From assembly GCA_028291405.1 (NCBI GenBank), contig JAQGID010000461.1, positions 1 through 64,000 on the forward strand: a stretch of DNA of 64,000 nt, read 5' to 3'. Below, one piece after another: positions 16,534 through 24,769 of the stretch. Under the pieces are notes generated by a model. That model was not told the DNA's origin. It made no database searches and saw only the letters and a program-made list of their open reading frames with translations. The position numbers were made by a program, and so were the translations under genes. Within the stretch, counting starts at the first letter, position 1. The number at the start of each line of letters is the position of its first letter. Source of the stretch: Rhodospirillales bacterium (lineage in GTDB: Bacteria; Pseudomonadota; Alphaproteobacteria; ATCC43930; CGMCC-115725).

Positions 16534-17514
16534 TCAGCCACGCGCCGGGGCCGCGACAAAGTCATTCAGCAGGCGGTCGAGCATCGTCGGCTCGTGCCAT
16601 GCAACCGCGACGTCGAGGCAGCGGACCGATGCGCGGAACTCGGCCGGAAGACGCACGAAATCCTTGGTGGTGGTGATCGCCGTCGCGTTCACCGCCGCGG
16701 CCGCGGCCAGAATGTCGCGCAGCTCGGCCGAGCGATAGGGGTGATGGTCGGGAAAGTCGCGCGTCGCGACGATCTCGGCGCCGGTGTCGGCGAGCGTGCG
16801 GTAGAATTTCGCCGGGATTCCAATTCCGGCGAAGGCGAGGACGCGGCGTCCGGCGAGATCAACCGCGCCGACTGGCGTCAGCGTCGCGCGCAGGATCGGC
16901 ACCGCGTCGCCGATCGCGTGCGCCGCGTCGGCGCTGTCGTCGCCCATAAGCACGATCGCCTGTGCGCGGGCGATGCCGGCGGCAACGGTCTCGCGCAGCG
17001 GCCCCGCAGGCATCACGCTGCCGTTGCCGAAACCATAGGCGCCATCGACGACGACGAAGGACAGATCCTTGGCGAGCGACGGATTCTGGAACCCATCGTC
17101 GAGCAGCAGCATTCCGGCGCCGGCCTTGCTCGCCGCACGCGCGCCGGCGGCGCGGTCTCGCGCCACCCAGCAGGGCGCCGCCGCGGCGAGCAGAAGCGCC
17201 TCGTCGCCGACCTCGGCGGCGGTGTGGTGCGCCGGATCGACGGCGACCGGGCCGCGCAGCGACCCGCCATAACCGCGCGTCAGGATGTGCGGCCGCCTGC
17301 CGCGTCCGGCAAAGAGGGCGGCGAGGCTGAGCGTCACCGGGGTCTTGCCGGCGCCCCCGGCGACGAGGTTGCCGACGCAGACGACCGGCACCGGCGCACG
17401 ATACGGCAGCGTCATCGCGTACTTCAGCGCGGCGACGGCCTGGTAGGTCGAAGCCAGCGGTTGCAGCAGCGTCGGGAGAATGCCGCGCGAGCGCCAGAAC
17501 TCAGGCGCATGCAC
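16534..17514 (-). CDS. lpxK: Tetraacyldisaccharide 4'-kinase
   Basis: Phosphorylates the 4' position of the lipid A disaccharide precursor at the inner membrane. The 326-residue protein begins MHAPEFWRSRGILPTLLQPL, the family N-terminus, from a GTG at 17514 that overlaps the waaA stop by 14 bases. The P-loop is GNLVAGGAGKTPV (48-60), then LTRGYGG, the DDGFQNPSL segment with the catalytic Asp pair, and FPDHHPY near the C-terminus. All hallmark residues are present. Operon position between waaA and the LpxL-like gene is as expected. Confidence 0.95.
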   Translation of the reverse strand: MHAPEFWRSRGILPTLLQPLASTYQAVAALKYAMTLPYRAPVPVVCVGNLVAGGAGKTPVTLSLAALFAGRGRRPHILTRGYGGSLRGPVAVDPAHHTAAEVGDEALLLAAAAPCWVARDRAAGARAASKAGAGMLLLDDGFQNPSLAKDLSFVVVDGAYGFGNGSVMPAGPLRETVAAGIARAQAIVLMGDDSADAAHAIGDAVPILRATLTPVGAVDLAGRRVLAFAGIGIPAKFYRTLADTGAEIVATRDFPDHHPYRSAELRDILAAAAAVNATAITTTKDFVRLPAEFRASVRCLDVAVAWHEPTMLDRLLNDFVAAPARG

Positions 17515-18820
17515 GGTCGTTGTCCGCGTTGCCGGTGGGCGCGCGACGCGGTGCCAGACGGTCGAGCCAGGGGCCGAGCCGTTCCAGGATGCGGTCGAGG
17601 ACGCCGTTGTCGTGCGCCGCCACAGCCGCCGCGGCGGCGGCCCGGCGCTGGCGCTCCTCGGGATCGCCGAGGAGCCGGTCGATCGCGGTCCCGAGGTCGA
17701 CGGCACCGGTGATCTGCAGGGCCCCGCCGGCGTCGTCCAGCGCCCGCGCCACGGCAGCGCAATTCGTCATGTCCGGGCCATGCAGGATCGCGCAGCCGAG
17801 CAGCGCCGGCTCGACCGGGTTGTGGCCGCCGACCGGCGTCAGCGATCCGCCGACGAAGACGATCTCGGCGATCCGGTAGAGCAGCCCCATCTCGCCCAAG
17901 GTATCGGCGAGGTAGATGTCGGTCCCCGCCGCGATCGCCTCGCCCCGCGAGCGCCGGGCTACCGTCAGCCCGTCGCCGACGAAGGCGGCGGCGAGCGAAT
18001 CGCCGCGCGCCGGATGGCGTGGCGCGACGATCGTCAGCAGTCCGGCATGCTGCAGCTTTAGGCTGCGATGGAGTTTCCCGGCGATCTCCTCCTCGCCGGG
18101 ATGGGTGCTCGCCGCGAGCCACAGCGGTCGCTCGCCGATCGCAGTGCGCAGCCGCTCCAGCTCGGCCGGATCGACGGGCAGCGGCGCCGCGGCGGATTTG
18201 AGGTCGCCGACGGTTTCCGCCGTGGCGCCGAGATCGTTCAACCGCGCCGCCTGCGCCGCGTCCTGCGCCAGGCAGACGGCAAACCGCTGGAGCAGCGGTT
18301 GCAGCAGCGAGGGAAAACGGCGCCAGCGCTCATACGAGCGCCGCGAGATGCGAGCGTTGAGCAGGATCGTCGGAACGCCGCGCGCCTGGGTCGCTGCGAT
18401 CAGGTTCGGCCAAAGCTCGGATTCGACCCAGATCGCGAGGTCGGGCCGCCAATGTGCCAGGAAGGCGCCGACGTAGGCGGGCCGGTCGACCGGCACGAAC
18501 TGGTGCTGCGTCCGGCCGGATTGCAGGCGCGAGCCGAGGAGCTTCGCCGAGGTCACGGTCCCCGTCGTGACGAGGAGGGCGAGGCCGGGACGTTCGCGCT
18601 CGAGCCGATCGATCAGAGCGAGCAGCGAGGCGGCCTCGCCGACGCTCGCCGCGTGCAGCCAAGCGAGCGGTGTCTTGGGCCGCGGCAGGCTGGCACGGCC
18701 GAGCCGTTCGGCAAAGCGCCGCGGATCCTCCTTGCCGCGCCAGCGCCGGACCGCGAGCAGCGCGACGATCAGCGGGCCGAGCGCGACGGTGAGGACGCGA
18801 TAAATGGCGAGGATTCTCAT
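17501..18820 (-). CDS. waaA: 3-deoxy-D-manno-octulosonic acid (Kdo) transferase
   Basis: Transfers Kdo from CMP-Kdo to lipid IVA on the cytoplasmic face of the inner membrane. The 439-residue protein has an N-terminal membrane anchor, the catalytic base Glu62 in HAASVGEAASL, and the GT-B C-terminal signatures APRHPAR, YLADTLGEMGLLYR and FVGGSLTPVGGHNPVEPA. Whether it adds one, two or more Kdo units cannot be told. Its ATG overlaps the upstream DUF374 acyltransferase stop by 4 bases (ATGA). Confidence 0.96.
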   Translation of the reverse strand: MRILAIYRVLTVALGPLIVALLAVRRWRGKEDPRRFAERLGRASLPRPKTPLAWLHAASVGEAASLLALIDRLERERPGLALLVTTGTVTSAKLLGSRLQSGRTQHQFVPVDRPAYVGAFLAHWRPDLAIWVESELWPNLIAATQARGVPTILLNARISRRSYERWRRFPSLLQPLLQRFAVCLAQDAAQAARLNDLGATAETVGDLKSAAAPLPVDPAELERLRTAIGERPLWLAASTHPGEEEIAGKLHRSLKLQHAGLLTIVAPRHPARGDSLAAAFVGDGLTVARRSRGEAIAAGTDIYLADTLGEMGLLYRIAEIVFVGGSLTPVGGHNPVEPALLGCAILHGPDMTNCAAVARALDDAGGALQITGAVDLGTAIDRLLGDPEERQRRAAAAAAVAAHDNGVLDRILERLGPWLDRLAPRRAPTGNADNDRACA

Positions 18821-19584
18821 GGCGCGGGATGCAGGCGCTGCGGCGCGCCGTCGGCCTCGCCGATCAGGCCTTGGTGCGGCGCCGGAAGGTCGGCGGCGTG
18901 GCCCATGCGGCGGTCGGCTTCGGCGCCGAGCGCGGTGAGTCGCTCCTCGACCAGCAGTCGATAGCGTTCGAGCGCCGTCTCGTCGGCGTCGGCCGGAATG
19001 ACGATCGGCGCGCCCCAGAGGAAGATGCCGGTGGTGAACGGGAAGGCGAGATGGAAGCGGTCCCAGCTCCGCATCAGCCGACGGCGCCGCGTCGCGTAGG
19101 AGAGCGGCAGGATCGGCACGCCAGCGAGGCGCGCCGTGACGACGATCCCCTGGGTCGCCTGCATCGCCGGGCCACGTGGCCCGTCAGGCGTGATACCGAC
19201 GCAGTCGCCGGCCTTCAGCATCTTGACCATCAGGCGAAGCGCCGCGCGGCCGCCCTTCGAGCTCGATCCCGCAATCGATGCGATCCCGAAATGACCGACC
19301 GCATCGGCGATGATGCGGCCGTCGCGATGACCGGAAATCAGCATGTGGATCGGGATCCCGGCCTGCCAGGCCTTCGGCATCATCAGCAGCCTGCCGTGCC
19401 AGAAGGCGAGGATGAAGGGCTTGCGGGCAGCATGCAGCTGGCGCGCCGCCTCGCCGCCCTCGACGCTCCATCGGCTCGTTGCGAAGGTGAAGCGGATGTA
19501 CAGAGAGACGAGCCAGCACAGCAGGTGGCGGGCGCGATCCGAGCGCGCCAGCCGCCGACCAAGCTGGCGGGTCAGCGGGCGCAT
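18817..19584 (-). CDS. DUF374 lysophospholipid acyltransferase family protein
   Basis: A 255-residue membrane-associated protein of the DUF374 family, part of the LPLAT superfamily. It shows FILAFWHGRLLMMP (catalytic HX4 region near 63), ISGHRDGRIIA, SSSKGGRAALR and GITPDGPRGPAMQ, the family-defining blocks. Family members are regularly found beside waaA and lpxK and are thought to acylate a lipid A-related or glycolipid acceptor, but the reaction is not established. Its start lies one base after the msbA stop and its stop overlaps waaA, so it is inside the operon. Confidence 0.88.
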   Translation of the reverse strand: MRPLTRQLGRRLARSDRARHLLCWLVSLYIRFTFATSRWSVEGGEAARQLHAARKPFILAFWHGRLLMMPKAWQAGIPIHMLISGHRDGRIIADAVGHFGIASIAGSSSKGGRAALRLMVKMLKAGDCVGITPDGPRGPAMQATQGIVVTARLAGVPILPLSYATRRRRLMRSWDRFHLAFPFTTGIFLWGAPIVIPADADETALERYRLLVEERLTALGAEADRRMGHAADLPAPHQGLIGEADGAPQRLHPAP

Positions 19585-19585
19585 G

Positions 19586-21436
19586 TCACACGAGACCGCC
19601 GACGGCGGCCAAGGCGGTGGCGCCCGGCCGAACCTCGTCCTGGGCGAATTGCAGCCCGTAGAGTCGGGCGTAGATGCCGCCGCGCGCCAGCAGCTCGGAG
19701 TGGCTCCCCATCTCGACGATACGCCCGCGGTCGACGACGCAGATGATGTCGGCGTCGACGATTGTCGATAGCCGGTGCGCGATGACGAGGGTCGTGCGGC
19801 CGCGCATGAGCTGTCGCAACGCGCCCTGGACGAGCCGCTCGGATTCGGTGTCGAGCGCCGAGGTCGCCTCGTCGAGCAGCAGGATGGGCGCGTTCTTCAG
19901 CATGGCGCGGGCGATGCTGAGGCGCTGGCGCTGACCGCCCGACAGCTTGACGCCATGCTCGCCGACGAGCGTGTCGTAGCCGTTCGGCAGGGCGCGGATG
20001 AAATCGTCGGCCGCGGCCGACTTGGCCGCCGCGACGATCTCTTCCTCGGTGGCGCCGAAGCGGCCGTAGGCGATGTTGGCCCGCACCGAATCGTCGAAGA
20101 GGCTGACTTCCTGGCTCACTAGCGCGATGCCGGCGCGTAGCGATTCGAGGGTGATGCCGCGCAAATCCTGACGGTCGATCGCGATCTGCCCCGCCGAGAC
20201 GTCGTAGAAGCGTGGAATGAGGTTGAGGATCGTCGACTTGCCGGCGCCCGAGGCGCCGACCAGCGCCACCGTCTTGCCCGCGGGAACCAGCAGATCGATG
20301 CCGGCGAGCGCTGGGGCGCCGTCGTGATAGGCGAAGCGCACGCCGGTGAAGCGGATCTCGCCGCCGCGAATGTCGAGCGGCTTGGCGTCTGGAGCGTTCT
20401 GGATCGTCGGCTCGATATCGAGGACGCTGAAGACGCGCTGCGCCGCCGCCAGGCCTTCCTGCAGATTGGCATTGAGCCCGGCGAGGCTCTTCATCGGCTG
20501 ATAGGCCAGCAGGAGGGCGGTGATGAACGAGAAGAAGGTGCCTGGCGTCCGCACGCCCTCGATCACCTGATGGCCGCCATAGAGGATGACGATGGCGACA
20601 GCGAGCCCGCCCAGCGTCTCCATCAGCGGCGAGGCGGCCGATCGGATGCGCGTCGCACGGTTGACCAGCTTGACGACGCGCTCGATCAGCACCCCGGCGC
20701 GCTCCGACTCGTAATCCTCCATGCCATAGGCCTTGACGTGCCGCGCGCCCTGGAAGGTCTGGTCGAGGAGCGTCGTGAACTGTCCGAGTTCCGCCTGGGT
20801 GTTCGTCGAGACCCGCCGCATGCGGCGTCCCATGCTGATCAACGGTCGAAAGGCGAGGGGGAAGACGATGAAGGAGGCGATCGCCAGCACCCAATCCTGG
20901 CGGAACATCAGGGCCACCAGGAAGATGACGGTCAGCGCGTCCTTGCCGAAGCCGGCGAGCACGTTCGCGGCGGCGCCGCGCAACAGATTGGCGTCGTTGG
21001 TGAAACGCGAGATCAAGGAGCCGGTCGGATTGGCGTGGAAGAAGGCGAGGTCGGCGCGCATCAGCCGCGCGAAGAGGCTCTTCTGCACGTCGGCGATCAC
21101 GTGCTGGCCGACGACGGTCATCAGCACGCCTTGAAAATATGTCGCGAACCCCTTGATGATCGCGAGGGCAACGACGCCGAGCGCGACCGCCCAGAGCAGC
21201 GATCCGTCATGGCCGATGAAGATGTTGTCGAGTACCGGCTGCATCAGCCAGGCGTTGGCTGCGGTCGTCCCGGCGACCAGGAGCATCGCGAACAGGGCAA
21301 GCGCGATCTGGCCGAAATAGGGGCGCAGGAAGACCCCCGTCAGGCGGCGCAGCAGCGCGTATGTGCCGTAGCTCGCCTCGGGATGTCCCGTGCCCGGAGC
21401 GGGGGAAGACGGGGCGGATTGCGGCGCTTCGCTCAA
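19586..21436 (-). CDS. msbA: Lipid A export ABC transporter, MsbA-like
   Basis: Half-transporter of 616 residues that flips lipid A-core or phospholipid across the inner membrane. Six transmembrane helices occupy roughly residues 35-330, including the RLMRADLAFFHANPTGSLISRFTND coupling region. The ATPase domain holds Walker A GASGAGKST, Q-loop VSQEVSLFDD, signature LSGGQRQR, Walker B ILLLDEATSALD and the H-loop IAHRLST. First gene of the lipid A/Kdo operon, which makes MsbA more likely than a drug exporter of the same fold. Confidence 0.9.
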   Translation of the reverse strand: MSEAPQSAPSSPAPGTGHPEASYGTYALLRRLTGVFLRPYFGQIALALFAMLLVAGTTAANAWLMQPVLDNIFIGHDGSLLWAVALGVVALAIIKGFATYFQGVLMTVVGQHVIADVQKSLFARLMRADLAFFHANPTGSLISRFTNDANLLRGAAANVLAGFGKDALTVIFLVALMFRQDWVLAIASFIVFPLAFRPLISMGRRMRRVSTNTQAELGQFTTLLDQTFQGARHVKAYGMEDYESERAGVLIERVVKLVNRATRIRSAASPLMETLGGLAVAIVILYGGHQVIEGVRTPGTFFSFITALLLAYQPMKSLAGLNANLQEGLAAAQRVFSVLDIEPTIQNAPDAKPLDIRGGEIRFTGVRFAYHDGAPALAGIDLLVPAGKTVALVGASGAGKSTILNLIPRFYDVSAGQIAIDRQDLRGITLESLRAGIALVSQEVSLFDDSVRANIAYGRFGATEEEIVAAAKSAAADDFIRALPNGYDTLVGEHGVKLSGGQRQRLSIARAMLKNAPILLLDEATSALDTESERLVQGALRQLMRGRTTLVIAHRLSTIVDADIICVVDRGRIVEMGSHSELLARGGIYARLYGLQFAQDEVRPGATALAAVGGLV

Positions 21437-21529
21437 ACCCGAAATGGCCTGCTTCTCTGGATCCGATTAACGGCGTCCAACGCGGAACGCCTCGCCCCAC
21501 TGTGGCAATCGTACCACAGGGTTCGGCGA

Positions 21530-21549
21530 CCCGGCTATGCATAGCCGGG
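21530..21549. repeat. Perfect 20-bp palindrome between the GT4 gene and msbA
   Basis: CCCGGCTATGCATAGCCGGG reads identically on both strands. A second inverted pair, CTGTGG and CCACAG, lies 11 bases to the left (21500-21519). The site is 52 bases past the stop of the glycosyltransferase and about 93 bases before the msbA start, so it could be a dyad operator for msbA or part of a terminator. No T-tract follows. Function unknown. Confidence 0.5.
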
Positions 21550-21601
21550 CGCGCCGCCCGACGCCAGCACGAGCAGGCGCCGGAACTCTACGGGGCTAGA
21601 G

Positions 21602-22612
21602 TTACTGGAGCGGGGCGAGGCTTTGCAAGAACTGCGTCGCGCAATGCGCCCAGGTATAGGCGAGCGCGTATTCGCGGCAGCGCTCGCGCGGGATGGTCAG
21701 CGCGGCAAGCGCCGCGGCCCGCAGGTCTTCGTCAAGGACGCCGACATCGCTGCCGCCGACGACGTCGAGCGGCCCGGGCACCGGGAAGGCGGCGACCGGA
21801 ACGCCGGAGGCGAGCGCCTCGAGGAGGACGAGTCCGAAGGTGTCGGTGCGGCTGGGGAAGACGAAGACGTCGGCGGCGGCGTAATGGGCGGTGAGCGCGT
21901 CGCCGGTCTGGTTGCCCGCGAAATGGGCCGACGGATAGCGCCGCCGCAGCTGTGGCAGGAGCGGTCCGTCGCCGACCACGAGCTTGGAGCCCGGCAGGTC
22001 GAGCGCGAGGAATGCCTCGAGATTCTTCTCGACGGCGAGACGCCCGACCGACAGGAAGATCGGCCGCGGCAGGTCGAGGAAGTCGCGCGCGCCGTCGCTC
22101 TCGGCGGGGTGGAACAGCGTCGGGTCGACGCCGCGCGACCAGCGTCGCAGATTGCCGAAGCCGCGCTCGGCGAGATCGTTGCGGATGCTGTCGGTGGCGA
22201 CCATTACGCCGCTCGACGGGCGATGAAAGCGTCGCAGCATGGCGTAACACCAGCTCGCCGGGACGGCGAAGCGTGACTGGATATATTCCGGAAACCGCGT
22301 GTGGTAGGCGGTCGTGAAGTGCCACCCTTCCTCAAGGCAGAGGCCGCGCACGGCGACGCCGAGCGGGCCCTCGGTCGCGATGTGGATCGCGTCGGGCGCC
22401 GCCTCGCGCAGCATCTTGCGGGCCCGCCCGCCCGGCCGAACCGCGAGGCGGATCTCGGGATATGTCGGGCAGGGAACGGTCACGAAGCGGTCCGGCGTGA
22501 TCGGCACGACCTGGTGGCCCGCCGCGGTGAGCTCACGGGTCACCATGCCGAGCGTCCGCACGACGCCGTTGACCTGCGGCGTCCAGGCGTCACTGACGAG
22601 AGCAATCTTCAC
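21602..22612 (-). CDS. GT4 family glycosyltransferase
   Basis: A 336-residue GT-B retaining glycosyltransferase. The N-terminal domain starts MKIALVSDAWTPQVNGVVRTL (from a GTG at 22612) and the donor-binding domain contains SVGRLAVEKNLEAFL, VGDGP and the FPSRTDTFGLVLLEALASG signature. The pattern is that of MgtA/PimB-like enzymes that transfer mannose or glucose to diacylglycerol or other lipids. It follows the phosphoesterase gene by 19 bases on the same strand, and a lipid kinase is divergent, so a role in glycolipid synthesis is plausible but not shown. Confidence 0.87.
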   Translation of the reverse strand: MKIALVSDAWTPQVNGVVRTLGMVTRELTAAGHQVVPITPDRFVTVPCPTYPEIRLAVRPGGRARKMLREAAPDAIHIATEGPLGVAVRGLCLEEGWHFTTAYHTRFPEYIQSRFAVPASWCYAMLRRFHRPSSGVMVATDSIRNDLAERGFGNLRRWSRGVDPTLFHPAESDGARDFLDLPRPIFLSVGRLAVEKNLEAFLALDLPGSKLVVGDGPLLPQLRRRYPSAHFAGNQTGDALTAHYAAADVFVFPSRTDTFGLVLLEALASGVPVAAFPVPGPLDVVGGSDVGVLDEDLRAAALAALTIPRERCREYALAYTWAHCATQFLQSLAPLQ

Positions 22613-22631
22613 GACGCCGATTTCTTTCGCG

Positions 22632-23459
22632 TCACTGCGCCGGCACTCGCTCGTCCTCGTCCGGCGAATCCGCCATGCCCCAGTCGGGATGCAGCGGGTC
22701 GAGGGCGCGCAGCTCGATCCAGTCGATGATCTCGAGTCGGCCGTCCCAATGCTCGACGAGCGCGGTGCAGCTTTCCACCCAATCGCCGTCGTTGCAGTAA
22801 AGCACGTCGCCGAGCTGGCGGATCTCCGCCTTGTGGATATGGCCGCAGACGACGCCATCAACGCCGCGGCGACGTGCCTCGTCGGCGACCGCGTCGGCGA
22901 AATTTCCGACATAGACGACGGCGTTCTTGACCTTGCCCTTGAGATAGGCCGAGAGCGACCAGTAGGGGTAGCCGAGGCGGCGGCGCAGATGGTTGAAATG
23001 CGTGTTGAACCAGATCATCAGATTATAGGCCCAGTCGCCGAGCAGGGCGAGCCAGCGGGCGTATTTGACGACCCCGTCGTAGGCGTCGCCGTGGATGATC
23101 AGCAGGCGACGGCCATCGGCGGTGATATGGACCGCCTCGTCGACCACCTTGATGCCGCCGAGCTCGATCTGGGTGTACTCGCGCAGCCATTCGTCGTGGT
23201 TGCCCGGTATGTAGGTGACCTTTGTCCCCTTACGCGCCTTGCGCAGCACTTTCTGGATGACGTCGTTGTGGCTCTGCGTCCAGTACCAGGAGCGCCGCAT
23301 GCGCCAACCGTCGACGATGTCGCCGACCAGGAACAACATCTCCGAATCATTCCAGCGCAGGAAATCGAGGAGGAAATCCGCTTTGCAACCCCGTGTCCCC
23401 AAATGAATATCGGAGAGAAAGATTGTGCGGTAATGAGTAGTGGCCGCGGCTCGCGCCAT
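22632..23459 (-). CDS. Calcineurin-like phosphoesterase, UDP-2,3-diacylglucosamine diphosphatase-like
   Basis: Binuclear-metal phosphoesterase of 275 residues with all five blocks: FLSDIHLGTRG, LVGDIVDGW, IPGNHDEWL, IIHGDAYD and CGHIHKAE. Bacterial relatives are annotated as UDP-2,3-diacylglucosamine diphosphatase (LpxH-like), a lipid A pathway step, but alphaproteobacteria commonly use LpxI for that step, so the true substrate is uncertain. Context with a glycosyltransferase and a lipid kinase points to envelope lipid metabolism. Confidence 0.85.
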   Translation of the reverse strand: MARAAATTHYRTIFLSDIHLGTRGCKADFLLDFLRWNDSEMLFLVGDIVDGWRMRRSWYWTQSHNDVIQKVLRKARKGTKVTYIPGNHDEWLREYTQIELGGIKVVDEAVHITADGRRLLIIHGDAYDGVVKYARWLALLGDWAYNLMIWFNTHFNHLRRRLGYPYWSLSAYLKGKVKNAVVYVGNFADAVADEARRRGVDGVVCGHIHKAEIRQLGDVLYCNDGDWVESCTALVEHWDGRLEIIDWIELRALDPLHPDWGMADSPDEDERVPAQ

Positions 23460-23571
23460 TCCGCACCTCTCAACATCTAATTGCCGATGCAGAATACGAA
23501 ATCAACATCTTGTGTCAAATGAAATTGACTGATATCTTATTGTAATCGGTGTGTAATATTTAAGTAATGAA

Positions 23572-24510
23572 ATGGAAATAATTGACGAAAGCAGATTGAG
23601 CCTGGCGCCAATGCAGCGCACGACGCGGTCTCGTCTTGTGCCGCGTCGGCTGCTGGTGATCTACAATCCGGCGGCCGGACGCAATCCGCGGCGGCGACTC
23701 GACGCGATTCTCGATCATCTCCGGGCGCTCGGATCGGCCGTGGTCCTGCGTGAGACCGCTGCGCGCGGCGACGCCGAAGCGATCGCCCGCGGCGCCGATC
23801 CGGCGGCGTTCGACGCCGTGGCGGCCGCCGGTGGCGACGGCACGATCAACGAGATCGTCAATGGGCTGGCGAAATCGGGTCTGCCGCTCGCCATCCTGCC
23901 GCTCGGAACCGGCAACGTCCTGGCCAACGAGCTCGGCCTGCCGCACGCACCGCGGCGTCTCGCCGAGCTTGCGGCGTTCGGACGCGAGCGGCCGATCTGG
24001 ACCGGCGAGATCGGCGCGCGCCGCTTCGTCGCGATGGCGGGAATCGGATTCGACGCCGCGGTGGTGGCGGGGCTCGACGAAGGGCTCAAGCGGCGCATCG
24101 GCAAGCTCGCCTTCGTTTGGGAGATCCTGGTTCAGCTCTGGCGCTACGAGCCGCGGCGATTCCACATCGTCTGTGGCGAGAGCGAGCATCGCCCGGCCTC
24201 GGCGGTGATCGCCAAAGGACGCTTCTACGCCGGCCGATTCGTCCTCGCGCCAGCGGCGCGAATCGACGAACCGGCGCTCCATCTCGTCCTCTTCGGACGC
24301 ACCGGCCGCGGCGCGGCGCTGCTCTATCTGGCGGCGCTCGGCCTCGGGCTGACGCATCGCCTGCGCGACGTCACGATCCTCCGCACGCAGAGTCTGACGA
24401 TTCTCGGTCCGGTCGGCCTGCCGGTCGAAGGCGACGGGGACGTCCTCGCGCATCTGCCGGTGACGATTCGCGTCTCCGACCGCCCGATCCTGGCGGTGCG
24501 GCCGGGATGA
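23572..24510 (+). CDS. Diacylglycerol kinase catalytic-domain lipid kinase (YegS/DagK family)
   Basis: A 312-residue lipid kinase with the nucleotide-binding start LLVIYNPAAGRNPRRRL, the hallmark GGDGTINEIVNG and PLGTGNVLANELGLP. Family members phosphorylate diacylglycerol, sphingolipids or phosphatidylglycerol using ATP at the inner membrane. The ATG at 23572 is the first in frame; ATG at 23611 is a possible alternative because conserved sequence begins only at about residue 27. It is divergent from the phosphoesterase, with a notably AT-rich 112-base region between that should contain both promoters. Confidence 0.9.
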   Translation: MEIIDESRLSLAPMQRTTRSRLVPRRLLVIYNPAAGRNPRRRLDAILDHLRALGSAVVLRETAARGDAEAIARGADPAAFDAVAAAGGDGTINEIVNGLAKSGLPLAILPLGTGNVLANELGLPHAPRRLAELAAFGRERPIWTGEIGARRFVAMAGIGFDAAVVAGLDEGLKRRIGKLAFVWEILVQLWRYEPRRFHIVCGESEHRPASAVIAKGRFYAGRFVLAPAARIDEPALHLVLFGRTGRGAALLYLAALGLGLTHRLRDVTILRTQSLTILGPVGLPVEGDGDVLAHLPVTIRVSDRPILAVRPG

Positions 24511-24769
24511 TCCCACACCGCTAATCCGGCGATCGTCCGGTCTCGGGAACGGGTTGCCGAGCAACACGTCGAGGTTGTATTCAGGATCCCAACGCGACAG
24601 TCATCAAGGACTGTCCGATACCGTGGGTTTTGATGTTGGGGGACCGAATGGCGGCGCATCGAAGTTGCTGAAGGTCGCGCTTGCGCGCGGCATCCGGAGC
24701 CCCACCCTCCTGGTTCTGCGCATCTGCGCGTTCCCCGCGAACCCCACGTCTTTCCGATAGGGCCCGAAG

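Noticed and set aside
24554-24760. 68-codon plus-strand frame between the lipid kinase and the 671-residue membrane gene
   Set aside because: No ribosome site, no signal or domain, composition not gene-like; left as intergenic.
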